A DNA stretch of 64,000 bases from Nitrospirillum iridis (GTDB lineage Bacteria > Pseudomonadota > Alphaproteobacteria > Azospirillales > Azospirillaceae): the NCBI RefSeq assembly GCF_014205765.1, contig NZ_JACIIZ010000011.1, positions 209,707 through 273,706 on the forward strand, in the 5' to 3' direction. Each line of letters opens with the position of its first letter. Within the stretch, counting starts at the first letter, position 1. Positions 38,483 to 46,544 of this stretch are shown here, piece after piece. Below the pieces are notes generated by a model. The model ran no database searches. It saw nothing but the letters and a program-made list of their open reading frames with translations, and was not told where the DNA came from. The position numbers and the translations under genes were made by a program.

Positions 38483-40213
38483 ATGGGTAGGGATCTGGAT
38501 ACCGTGGCCGAGGCTATCAGGGCCGCATCCACATCAACCGACACGCGTTTCCTGGATATCGGCCATCGCCTGGAAACCTCGGTCGACATCCTGACGGCGC
38601 TGACCCACACCTTCGACACGCTCTCCGACGAGATGAGGGGGGAGGCCCTGCGCCTGGCCACCCAGGATCTGTCGCAGGTGGCACACTTCGTTTCGACCTT
38701 GACCCAGGGCGACGAGGCCGGATCCCTGCGCGCCTTGGCGGGGCTGGTCACTGCCATTGGCAGCAGGCTTGTGCGCATGGACAAATCGATCAAGGGCGTT
38801 GGCATGCTGGCCACCAACGCCAAGATCGCCGCGGCGGTCATTGGCGACACCAGTGCCGAATTCATGAACTTCGCTACTGAGATCCGGCGCACCCTCGGGT
38901 TGGCGCAGAGCAGCTTGGACCAATTCGCCGCGGACCTCGCGGGTGTCGGCCACCGGTTGCAGGCGGCGGCGGCCGACCAGTCCGCATTGGATGTGCGACA
39001 GGCGACGGCCGTCCGCACCGTTCCCCAGCGATTGGCCCACAGCATCGGCACGGTCATCGACCGCGGCCGGCGGGCGGCGGCCGTTGCCGCAACCGTTGGC
39101 CAGCGATCACAAGATATCGCCAAGCGCATTGGTTCGGCGGTCATGGCGCTGCAGGTGGGCGACATCACGCGCCAGCGCATGGAACATGTCGATTACGCCC
39201 TGGGCCTAGTGGCGGAAATGGTGCGCCAGTCCAGCCATCCCTGGTCGGACGATGCCGACGACCTCGCCTCCGACGGCGTGGCGGCAGCCGCCCGGTTCTG
39301 CTGTCGCCTGCAGGCGGCGCAGTTGGACGATACAGCGGACGAACTGGCTCTGGAGATTGGTGAGATATTGACTTCGCTGCGCGCGCTGGCGGGCGACGCG
39401 CGGGACATCTTGGACTTGGGCCACGACGCCTTCGGTGCCTCCGGCAGCCAGCAGGGTACCTTCGTGGGGGAATTGGAAGGGGAGGTCGGGGAGGTCGACG
39501 CACTATTGCATGGCTATGGCGCGGCGCGGCGCCAAGCCGACGAGGTTTCCGCATCGGTGTCGGAGGCGACTGCGCGGCTGGTCAGTCAGATCGGCATCAT
39601 GCGTGCGCTTGAGGCCGACATTCGCATCATGGGGTTGAACACCAGCCTTCGCTGTGGCCGTCTGGGAGCCATTGGCCGACCACTGTCGATCATTGCGCAG
39701 GAATTGCGCGTTTACGCCAACGAGATTGCCGTGGAGGCCAGCGGCGTCATGGATGAACTGGAGCAGATTGCAGCCATCGCCGCCTGCCTGTCAGGACAGG
39801 CGCGCGACACCAACGCCGCGGATACCGTGACCATGGCCGACATCATGGCGCGGTCCATCGACCGGCTGGGGGCTGCGGGGCATAATTTGGCCACCGCGCT
39901 GCAAACCCTCAAGCGTGATGGCGAGATGGTAGTGGGCCTGCTGCGGGACACGGTGGATCGGGCAGCCACGCATGGTAAAATCGGCGCCGTGTTGCGGCAG
40001 GCCGCGACTGATCTCGCGTCCCTGGCTCCAGGGCTTCAATCCGGCGCCGTTCCGGAACAGGCGGAGCCGCTGATCGCCCTGATGGGAAGCAGCTACACCA
40101 TGGCTCGGGAGCGTCAGGTGTTGGAGCGGTTTGCTCCTGGAAGGAACCTGGCGCCAGTGAGGGGGCCTGGGCCCGGGGCTGAATCGGCAGATCTGGAGGA
40201 CCTATTTCTTTGA
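38483..40213 (+). CDS. Soluble chemoreceptor-like helical protein with CheZ-like motif
   Basis: A 576-residue, strongly helical protein without signal peptide, membrane segment or HAMP. Two segments resemble the chemoreceptor hairpin tip: GVGMLATNAKIAAAVIG (about residue 105) and DIRIMGLNTSLRCGRLGAIG (about residue 380), each followed by a helix resembling the [12 protein letters not shown] side. Between them, ALQVGDITRQRMEHV has Asp227 and Gln231 in the DxxxQ spacing of the CheZ phosphatase (FQDLTGQ). It is divergent from a che operon that has no cheZ. It may dephosphorylate CheY or modulate CheA arrays (inference). The ATG at 38483 is used; a TTG four codons earlier is weaker. Confidence 0.8.
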   Translation: MGRDLDTVAEAIRAASTSTDTRFLDIGHRLETSVDILTALTHTFDTLSDEMRGEALRLATQDLSQVAHFVSTLTQGDEAGSLRALAGLVTAIGSRLVRMDKSIKGVGMLATNAKIAAAVIGDTSAEFMNFATEIRRTLGLAQSSLDQFAADLAGVGHRLQAAAADQSALDVRQATAVRTVPQRLAHSIGTVIDRGRRAAAVAATVGQRSQDIAKRIGSAVMALQVGDITRQRMEHVDYALGLVAEMVRQSSHPWSDDADDLASDGVAAAARFCCRLQAAQLDDTADELALEIGEILTSLRALAGDARDILDLGHDAFGASGSQQGTFVGELEGEVGEVDALLHGYGAARRQADEVSASVSEATARLVSQIGIMRALEADIRIMGLNTSLRCGRLGAIGRPLSIIAQELRVYANEIAVEASGVMDELEQIAAIAACLSGQARDTNAADTVTMADIMARSIDRLGAAGHNLATALQTLKRDGEMVVGLLRDTVDRAATHGKIGAVLRQAATDLASLAPGLQSGAVPEQAEPLIALMGSSYTMARERQVLERFAPGRNLAPVRGPGPGAESADLEDLFL

Positions 40214-40322
40214 CAGAGATCGGCAGCAGGGTCGGGGACTCTGCACTCAATACAATTTCTGCTGATTTGGCAGGCTGTTGGCCGCGAGCAAGCTCGGGGC
40301 TCCCTTTCGGCGCCGGTTTACA

Positions 40323-40557
40323 CCACCTGGGGTCAGCTTGCCGGACGATGCCACAAAAATTGTGACAAGCCGCTTGGGCGTTGGACGGTTCCGTATCGCC
40401 GGCACCGCGGAATACAATGGGGAGAACCGCGATATCCTGGCCGATCGCATCGCCGCGCTAATACGGTGGTGCCGTACCTTGTTCCCTGGGGGCCGCGTGG
40501 AAGGCGTGGTTTCATGGGCCGGGCTACGGCCTATGATGTCGGACATGATGCCGCGCG
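40323..40557 (+). pseudogene. Fragment of D-amino-acid dehydrogenase (dadA-like)
   Basis: The frame reads VSLPDDATKIVTSRLG, then VGRFRIAGTAEYNGENRDI and finally WAGLRPMM. These match the C-terminal third of DadA-type FAD-dependent D-amino-acid dehydrogenases (pattern RLRVAGTAEF...LFPG...WxGLRP). No N-terminal FAD domain is present upstream and the sequence breaks off before the conserved C-terminal GH motif. The break coincides with the start of an IS3 remnant in opposite orientation. Confidence 0.7.
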
Positions 40558-40570
40558 TTCAACCCGGCGG

Positions 40571-40863
40571 ACGCGCGGGCCAGATCACCTGCAAGCCCAT
40601 CACCCCCATCAGCCGCCGCACCCGCTTCCATTGACGGCATGACCGGCCCGGCGCAGCACCGCCGTCATTCGCCGCGAACCATAGCAGGGGGTCTCCAGGA
40701 ACTGCCAGTCGATCAGTTCCATCAGCGCCAGATCCGACGCATTGTCGTTGACCGGCCGGTAATAAAAGCTGGACCGGCTGAGAGCGGTCAGCGCGCATTG
40801 CCGCGCCATTGACAGGGCGGGGTGCCCGGGACGGATCATCGCCCGCTTCTCCGCCCGGCTCAT
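40571..40863 (-). pseudogene. Fragment of IS3-family transposase (orfB N-terminus)
   Basis: The minus-strand frame reads RQCALTALSRSSFYYRPVND, then LETPCYGSRRMTAVLRRAGH. After a frameshift near 40625 it continues KRVRRLMGVMGLQVIW. This is the N-terminal region of IS3-group OrfB. The catalytic DDE domain is absent and the frame is broken, so it is inactive. It abuts the dadA-like fragment, suggesting the insertion or a later deletion destroyed that gene. Confidence 0.75.
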
Positions 40864-40917
40864 TTGCCGAGCGCGCGAGACAAAAAATCGATCTGGACTT
40901 GCCCTGATCCGGCTCAT

Positions 40918-41298
40918 GCTGCGCAGGATCGCAAGACACAGAAAGTCATAGGGAACTTCGCGGACGGACTCTTATAGATGAGCCAGTGTAAATCGGTGTG
41001 ATCAAACTACGCCGTCGAATTTAAGGAAATCAAACAGTCCCTATGCCGATCGGTGTTCAAGCCGACCGCAGATTTGCAAACGTTGCCGGCGCAGGGCACG
41101 CGGCGTAGCCATCCCCTTGGGGCAATTGCCTACTTTTTCATGGCAGCACCCAATCGGGTTAAAATCTCTGCACGTGACCGTAAGCACGCATGTCCGTCTG
41201 CGCCGGTTCACGCTCAACCGTCTAGCGGGCGATAGGCGAAATAAGGTAAGGTTCCACCTCTTTGGGGGGATGGTCCTCCCTATCGTTCGATATAGCGC
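40918..41298. other. Non-coding gap upstream of gspE
   Basis: About 380 bases of scar and upstream region with no supportable gene. It must contain the promoter of the type II secretion operon. The last ~60 bases before gspE contain a G-run and an AT-rich CGATATAGCG segment, but no clear promoter boxes. Between 40214 and 40322 I also see no gene. Confidence 0.5.
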
Positions 41299-43011
41299 AT
41301 GCCTCTTTCGAGCCGTCTTTCCAGCCCCGTCGAGCCTCCGTCGCCCGGGGGTATGTCGGGGGGTGCGCTTGAGCGGGTGTTGGCGGTGCTCTCATCGCAC
41401 GGGCAGTTGACGCCGGGGGCCCTGGCCCGGGCGCAGGCGGCGGGCGGACGGGTGGACCGGCGGCTGATGGACCTGGGCCTGGTGTCGGATGAGGGCATGG
41501 CGGCGGCCTACGCCCAAGCTTTGAGCTTGGCGCTGTGGCCGGCCGATCAGGTGCCCGAAGTGCCGGTGATGATGGAAACCGCCAACCTGGCCTTCCTCAA
41601 GGCCAAGCTGCTGCTGCCGCTATCCGCTGATGGGGCGGAGGCAGTGTTCGCCATGGCCGATCCCCTGGATCGCCAGGCGCTGGTGGCGGCCGCCTTCCTG
41701 GCCGGCCGGCCGGTGCGCCCCGTGGTCATGACCGGCACGGCCATCACCGTGGCGCTGGAGCGTTTGTATGAGGCGGTCCCGGCCACCACCACCGTTGAGG
41801 AGATGCCCGACCTGCTGGAAGGTGATGCCGAGCGCTTGCGCGACCTCGCCAGCGAGGGGCCGGTGGTGCGCCTGGTGGGCAACGCCATCCAGTCGGCGCT
41901 GGCGGCCGGCGCCACCGACATCCATGTCGAGCCCATGGCCGACCGCCTGGTCGTCCGCCACCGCGTCGACGGCATCCTGCGCGAGGCGGAGGTTCTGCCC
42001 CGCCGCATGACGGCCGGCTTCGTCACCCGCGTCAAGGTCATGGCCGGGCTGGACATCGGTGAGCGCCGCCTGCCCCAGGACGGGCGCATCCGCCAGACCC
42101 TGCAGGGCCGGGAGATCGACTTCCGTGTTTCCACCACGCCCACGGTGCATGGTGAGGATGTGGTGATGCGCATCCTGGACCAGGAAACGGCGGGCGGCAC
42201 GCTGGACAGCCTGGGCCTGCCCGCCTGGGTGGCGGAGCCCTTGGCCGCCGAGTTGGAGCGGCCGCACGGCATCGTGCTGGTCACCGGCCCCACCGGCAGC
42301 GGTAAGACCACGACCCTTTACGCCGGCTTGCGCGGCATGGACGCCGCCCGCCGCAAGATCCTCACGGTGGAGGATCCGGTGGAATATTTGCTGGACGGCG
42401 TCAACCAGACGCAGGTGAAGCCGGGCATCGGCCTGACCTTCGCCCATGCGCTGCGCAGCTTCCTGCGGCAGGACCCGGACGTCATCCTGGTGGGTGAGAT
42501 GCGGGATGGCGAGACCACCAGGGTGGCGGTACAGGCGGCCCTGACCGGTCATCTGGTGCTGTCCACCCTGCACACCAACGATGCCGCCGGTGCCGTGCCG
42601 CGCCTGATGGACATGGGGGTGGACCCCTATCTGTTGGCCTCCACCCTCAACGGCGTGCTGGCGCAGCGCCTGGTGCGCACGCTGTGCCCCCGCTGCCGCC
42701 AGCCCTACGAGTTGGCGGCGGACGCGGCGGCGGCCCTGGGCCTGCCGGCCCATCCCACCACCGTTTATCGGGCCGTGGGTTGTGCCGCCTGCAACGGCAC
42801 GGGATATCGCGGCCGCCAGGCTATCGCCGAGTGGCTGCCGGTCAACGACCAGGTGCGCGCGCTGGTGCGCCAGGGGGCGTCGTCTGCGGAGATCGAAGCG
42901 GCGGCGGTGGAAATGGGCGGCATGGTGCCGCTGTACCAGGACGGGCTGCGGCGGGTGCTGGAGGGCATCACCACGCCGGAGGAAATCCTGCGCGTGACGA
43001 AGGCCGATTAG
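41299..43011 (+). CDS. gspE: Type II secretion ATPase GspE
   Basis: A 570-residue secretion ATPase that powers pseudopilus assembly. The N-terminal domain is followed by the central RecA-like ATPase with VTGPTGSGKTTTLY (Walker A), LTVEDPVEYLLDGVNQ (Asp box), LRQDPDVILVGEMRD (Walker B) and LSTLHTNDA (His box). A zinc-binding CxxC pair set is present (CPRC and CAAC), as in GspE rather than PilB-like proteins. The ATG at 41299 is used; ATG at 41353, preceded by a GGGGG run, would shorten the protein by 18 residues. The 3' end is repeated downstream of the inserted small gene, so the original stop was probably TAA at 43434. Confidence 0.95.
   Translation: MPLSSRLSSPVEPPSPGGMSGGALERVLAVLSSHGQLTPGALARAQAAGGRVDRRLMDLGLVSDEGMAAAYAQALSLALWPADQVPEVPVMMETANLAFLKAKLLLPLSADGAEAVFAMADPLDRQALVAAAFLAGRPVRPVVMTGTAITVALERLYEAVPATTTVEEMPDLLEGDAERLRDLASEGPVVRLVGNAIQSALAAGATDIHVEPMADRLVVRHRVDGILREAEVLPRRMTAGFVTRVKVMAGLDIGERRLPQDGRIRQTLQGREIDFRVSTTPTVHGEDVVMRILDQETAGGTLDSLGLPAWVAEPLAAELERPHGIVLVTGPTGSGKTTTLYAGLRGMDAARRKILTVEDPVEYLLDGVNQTQVKPGIGLTFAHALRSFLRQDPDVILVGEMRDGETTRVAVQAALTGHLVLSTLHTNDAAGAVPRLMDMGVDPYLLASTLNGVLAQRLVRTLCPRCRQPYELAADAAAALGLPAHPTTVYRAVGCAACNGTGYRGRQAIAEWLPVNDQVRALVRQGASSAEIEAAAVEMGGMVPLYQDGLRRVLEGITTPEEILRVTKAD
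42981..43004 (+). repeat. 24-bp direct repeat, copy 1 (gspE 3' end)
   Basis: Exactly identical to 43404-43427. Both copies encode the last residues of GspE (EILRVTKA-like) in a readable frame and together bracket the small exported-protein gene. Confidence 0.9.
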
Positions 43012-43049
43012 TATATTTTCAATTGAGAGTTAACAAAAGGAGCGGGTCA

Positions 43050-43391
43050 ATGAAAAATATTATTTCTCTTCTCGTGTCTGTAATGATGTTGGCATTGCCA
43101 AATGTCTCCTATGCTTCAATACAAGTTGTTCCTTGGGTGAAAATAGGAACCTTCGGGGCTGGTTGGTATAGTGCACAATTTAGTATAACACCTGCTACGG
43201 GCAGTGTGTACAATCCTGACGGGTGCAAACTGTCAGATTTATATGTAATTGACCCTTCTCTTGGTGGGGCTAACATTTTTAGTTCCGCGCTAATTACTGC
43301 TTATTCTCTTGGTCATCAGGTTCAATTGACCATCGCAGGCTGCTTTAATGATAGGCCGAGTATTATTGGTGTTGCTGTTCGGCCATCGTAA
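43050..43391 (+). CDS. Small exported two-cysteine protein, copy 1
   Basis: A 113-residue protein with a Sec signal peptide (MKNIISLLVSVMMLALPNVS, cleavage likely after YA). The mature part has WVKIGTFGAGWYSAQF, a Cys in NPDGCKLSDLYVID, then ITAYSLGHQVQLTIAGCFND and RPSIIGVAVR. Two cysteines probably form a disulfide. It is related to the proteins at 51771 and 53846. Its DNA is much more AT-rich than gspE and gspF, between which it lies, and it is bracketed by a 24-bp direct repeat. An AGGAG-like site precedes the ATG. Family function unknown; the fold might be a small beta-barrel of toxin-B-subunit type (speculative). Possible T2SS cargo. Confidence 0.85.
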   Translation: MKNIISLLVSVMMLALPNVSYASIQVVPWVKIGTFGAGWYSAQFSITPATGSVYNPDGCKLSDLYVIDPSLGGANIFSSALITAYSLGHQVQLTIAGCFNDRPSIIGVAVRPS

Positions 43392-43403
43392 AGCCAGGTA
43401 AGG

Positions 43404-43427
43404 GGAAATCCTGCGCGTGACGAAGGC
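43404..43427 (+). repeat. 24-bp direct repeat, copy 2 (ancestral gspE end)
   Basis: Second exact copy of the gspE 3' end. It is followed by a frame-consistent stop (TAA at 43432-43434) and the gspF start four bases later, which is the compact spacing expected of the uninterrupted operon. Confidence 0.9.
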
Positions 43428-43437
43428 GGTCTAAGAC

Positions 43438-44637
43438 ATGGTCCGATATGTCTTCAAAGCGGTATCGGCGGAGGGACGCCGCAGCCAAGGGGGGCTGGAC
43501 GCGGTCGACGACGCCGGGGCGGTGGACCAGTTGCTGCAACGGGGGCTGACGCCGCTGACCCTCAAGGCGGAGGCGACGGGGCGCCGGTGGCGCCGTTCGG
43601 CTGACCTGACGCGGGGGGAGCGGCTGTCCTTCATCCGCGACTTGGCCAACCTGGCGGCGGCCGGCTTCGCCCTGGAGCCGGCCCTGGGTCTGGTCGGCGA
43701 CCAGATGCCCCGGGCGGCCGCGATGGAACTGGTGGCCGGCCTGCGGCAGCGGGTGCGGGCGGGGGAAACGCTGGGCCGGGCCATGGCCGCCTATTCCACA
43801 GTGTTCCCACCAGAATTCTTGGGCCTGGTGACGGCGGGCGAGCAGGGCGGGTCGCTGGCGGAGGCCTTGGGTCACCTGTCGGCGCTGGAGGAGGCGCGGT
43901 CGCATTTCCGTCAGCGCCTGGTCAGCGCCATGATCTATCCGGCGCTGATCGCGTTGTTGACCCTGGCGGCCTTGGGCGTGATGGCGGGGTATGTCCTGCC
44001 GCAGTTCCAGGACCTGTTCGCCGGCAGCAAGGCCAAGCTGCCCACGGCCACCCTGGCCGTCCTGGCGGTGGGCGACTTCCTGGGGCGATACGGCCCCCTT
44101 TTCCTGGCGGCGGCCACTGGCGGCATCCTGATTTTCCTGCGGGCGCTTAAATACCGTGAGGTGCGCGCCCGGGTGGACCGGCTGGTCCTATCGCTGGGTC
44201 CGCTGGGGCGCTTGGTGCGCGACGCGCAGTTGGCGCTGTACACCCGCACGCTGGCCAGCCTGCTCAGCGGTGGGGTGCCGTTGGCGCCGGCGCTGGCCAC
44301 GGCATCGGCCTGCCTGGGCAACCACGCCCTGGCGGCCGCGTCGGATCGCGTGCGGCTGCGGGTACGCGGGGGGGAGAGCTTGAGCCACGCCACAGGAGCG
44401 GAACCGCTGTTCCCCAGGCGCCTGGTGAGACTGCTGGCCATGGCGGAACAGACCGCCAGCCTGCCACGGGCCTTGCTGGACCTTTCCCAGGTCTTGGAAC
44501 GAGAACGCGGCATGGCGTTGGACCGCGCTTTGTCCCTTTTGACGCCTGTGCTAACCCTCATACTCGGTGGAATGGTTGGTGCCATATTCGCGGCCCTAAT
44601 TTCGGGAATAATGAGTCTGAATGACATCGCTATTTGA
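43438..44637 (+). CDS. gspF: Type II secretion inner-membrane protein GspF
   Basis: A 399-residue polytopic platform protein. Two homologous cytoplasmic helical domains (the first around FIRDLANLAAAGFALEPALG, the second around LYTRTLASLLSGGVPLAPAL) are each followed by membrane segments (LIALLTLAALGVMAGYVLPQF and the C-terminal LTPVLTLILGGMVGAIFAA). These halves are the GspF/PilC duplication. It anchors the GspE ATPase. Its end overlaps gspG by 17 bases. Everything looks intact. Confidence 0.95.
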   Translation: MVRYVFKAVSAEGRRSQGGLDAVDDAGAVDQLLQRGLTPLTLKAEATGRRWRRSADLTRGERLSFIRDLANLAAAGFALEPALGLVGDQMPRAAAMELVAGLRQRVRAGETLGRAMAAYSTVFPPEFLGLVTAGEQGGSLAEALGHLSALEEARSHFRQRLVSAMIYPALIALLTLAALGVMAGYVLPQFQDLFAGSKAKLPTATLAVLAVGDFLGRYGPLFLAAATGGILIFLRALKYREVRARVDRLVLSLGPLGRLVRDAQLALYTRTLASLLSGGVPLAPALATASACLGNHALAAASDRVRLRVRGGESLSHATGAEPLFPRRLVRLLAMAEQTASLPRALLDLSQVLERERGMALDRALSLLTPVLTLILGGMVGAIFAALISGIMSLNDIAI

Positions 44638-45100
44638 TCTGCCCCGGGGCTTCCGGGTCGCTGACCGCCGCCAGCGCGTTTACGCCCCGCGTGATACCGA
44701 AGCCGGGTTCACGCTGGTGGAGGTGTTGGTCGTGCTGGTCATCATCGGTCTACTGGGCCTGCTGGTCGCCCCCAACCTTGTCGCCCGCTTGGGCAAGGCC
44801 AAGGGTGAGGCCGCGCAAGCGCAGATCAACACGCTGGTGTCCGCCGTCGACCTGTTTTACGTCGATATGGGGCGATACCCCTCGGCAAGTGAGGGGCTGG
44901 AGGCGCTGATGACCGCCCCCTCCGGCGATCCCAACTGGCGCGGCCCCTATCTGCGCAAGCGCCAGGCGTTGATCGATCCGTGGGGCAACGCCTACCGTTA
45001 CAAAGCGCCCGGGCAGCATGGCGCCTATGACTTGTACTCCTACGGCAGCGACAACGCCGAAGGCGGCGAAGGCGACGCGCGTGACGTGACGAGTTGGTGA
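44621..45100 (+). CDS. gspG: Major pseudopilin GspG
   Basis: A 159-residue major pseudopilin. The prepilin peptidase site is TEAG|FTLVEVLVVLVIIGLLG, with Gly at -1 and Glu at +5. The leader before cleavage is unusually long (about 28 residues). The mature domain carries the GspG features DMGRYPSASEGLEAL and DPWGNAYRYKAPG, the calcium-site region YSYGSDNAEGG, and ends near DVTSW. It polymerises into the periplasmic pseudopilus that pushes cargo through the secretin. Start overlaps gspF. Confidence 0.95.
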   Translation: MTSLFDLPRGFRVADRRQRVYAPRDTEAGFTLVEVLVVLVIIGLLGLLVAPNLVARLGKAKGEAAQAQINTLVSAVDLFYVDMGRYPSASEGLEALMTAPSGDPNWRGPYLRKRQALIDPWGNAYRYKAPGQHGAYDLYSYGSDNAEGGEGDARDVTSW

Positions 45101-45103
45101 CCC

Positions 45104-45532
45104 ATGCGGTCTGCCGGCTTCACCCTGGTGGAAATGCTGGTCGTGCTGATGATCATCGGCCTGGCGGGGGGCGTTCTGGCCTTGGGGGTGCAAAACCGGC
45201 TACCGGGGTTGCGCCTTGACGCGGCTGTTTCCGCCATGGAAGAGGAACTGCGCAACCGTCAGGTGGAGGCCTTGGTGTCGGGACGTGAAATGACGTTCTC
45301 AATGGCTGACCTGGAGCACATCGCCACTACGACTCAAGGGCGCCGTTTGCGCCGCATCGCGGCTGTGGATGTGCGGATCATTGGCGCCGACCCGCGCATG
45401 CCGGACGTCGTTCGCTTCCTGCCGGGGGGCTGGTCCCTGGGGGGGGGGGTATCGCTGAAGGACGGTGGCCGCGAAGAGGTGGTGCGGGTCGATTGGCCCT
45501 TGGGTACCGTTGAGGTGGAGCGGCGACCATGA
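45104..45532 (+). CDS. gspH: Minor pseudopilin GspH
   Basis: A 142-residue type IV pilin-like protein with a very short leader, cleaved at SAG|FTLVEMLVVLMIIGLAG (Glu at +5). After the hydrophobic helix it shows the GspH-type region with MEEELRNRQVEALVSG and a beta-rich C-terminal half. It lies three bases after gspG and overlaps gspI by four. It would be part of the pseudopilus tip complex. Confidence 0.88.
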   Translation: MRSAGFTLVEMLVVLMIIGLAGGVLALGVQNRLPGLRLDAAVSAMEEELRNRQVEALVSGREMTFSMADLEHIATTTQGRRLRRIAAVDVRIIGADPRMPDVVRFLPGGWSLGGGVSLKDGGREEVVRVDWPLGTVEVERRP

Positions 45533-45891
45533 AGGGGGCCCGCGGTTTCACCCTGCTGGAAATGTTGATCGCCTTGACCATTTTTGGGCTCGGCACGGCG
45601 TTGCTGTTGCAATCCACCTGGTCCGGCGTCTGGGCGGCCCAGCAGGGCTGGGCCGAGACGTCCGCCCTGAGGTTGGCGCAGTCCGTGGCGGCTGCCGGCG
45701 GCGCCCTACCATCTCAAGGGGGGACGAGTGCCCTGGCCTCCGATCCGGCCATTGACAGTTTGCCCTATCGCATCCGGCGTGACCGCTTGGTCGAGGCGGG
45801 CGGGGTGGCGTACCGGGTGGAGGTGCGCACAAAGGCCGACCAGACCTTGGCCACGGTCATCACGCGCTCGGTCAGTGAGAGCCAGCCATGA
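45529..45891 (+). CDS. gspI: Minor pseudopilin GspI
   Basis: A 120-residue minor pseudopilin with cleavage site ARG|FTLLEMLIALTIFGLG. The short globular domain is as expected for GspI, which nucleates the tip complex with GspJ and GspK. It overlaps the genes on both sides by four bases (ATGA), indicating translational coupling. Identification rests on size, order in the operon and the pilin signature. Confidence 0.87.
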   Translation: MKGARGFTLLEMLIALTIFGLGTALLLQSTWSGVWAAQQGWAETSALRLAQSVAAAGGALPSQGGTSALASDPAIDSLPYRIRRDRLVEAGGVAYRVEVRTKADQTLATVITRSVSESQP

Positions 45892-46544
45892 CGGCCTTGG
45901 TTTTCCGCACGCCGGCGCAGTATGGCATGACGCTGATCGAGGCGTTGGTGGCTCTTATGTTGCTGGGCTTGCTGGCACTGGCCGGGGTGGAACTCCTGCC
46001 GCAAATGAGCCGGATGGCCGACCGCAGCGGCACGTTGCAACGGGGCGCGGCCGCCATGGGGCGATCCCATGATTTCATCCGCTTCGTGGTGGAAAACGCC
46101 GTTCGACAGGGCGACCTGGGCCGCGTCGGCGGCGAACTGCCGCCGCTGACCGCCGATGCCCGTCAGTTGGAGCTGTTCGCCCCGCTGCCGTCGGGCCTGG
46201 GCACGGGGGGGATGTACCGCATTGTCATGAGCACGGAGGGTGGCTTGGACCACCAAGCTTTACGGCTGCGGGTGACGCCGTTGCGCCCCGATGGCCCCCC
46301 CGCCAGCGAAGGACTGTTGATTGAGGGGGCGACCTCTCTGGCCTGGTCCTATTTTGACCGCAAGACCAACACGTGGTCGGGGCGATGGTCGACGCCCGAC
46401 GCGCTGCCTGACCTCGTCCGTCTGGATGTGAAGATGCCGGGCACCGGCTGGTGGCCCCCCTTGATCGCCGCCCCCATGCTGGCGGGCGGCGTCTTTTGCG
46501 CCTTCGACACGATCGCCAACGTTTGCCGCCAGGGGGGCACATGA
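45888..46544 (+). CDS. gspJ: Minor pseudopilin GspJ
   Basis: A 218-residue minor pseudopilin. The processing site is YG|MTLIEALVALMLLGLLA, with Met at +1 and Glu at +5. The larger globular part and the segment WSYFDRKTNTWSGRW with LPDLVRLDVKMPG are GspJ-like. It overlaps gspI and gspL by ATGA junctions. Expected to form the tip complex with GspI and GspK. Confidence 0.88.
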   Translation: MTALVFRTPAQYGMTLIEALVALMLLGLLALAGVELLPQMSRMADRSGTLQRGAAAMGRSHDFIRFVVENAVRQGDLGRVGGELPPLTADARQLELFAPLPSGLGTGGMYRIVMSTEGGLDHQALRLRVTPLRPDGPPASEGLLIEGATSLAWSYFDRKTNTWSGRWSTPDALPDLVRLDVKMPGTGWWPPLIAAPMLAGGVFCAFDTIANVCRQGGT

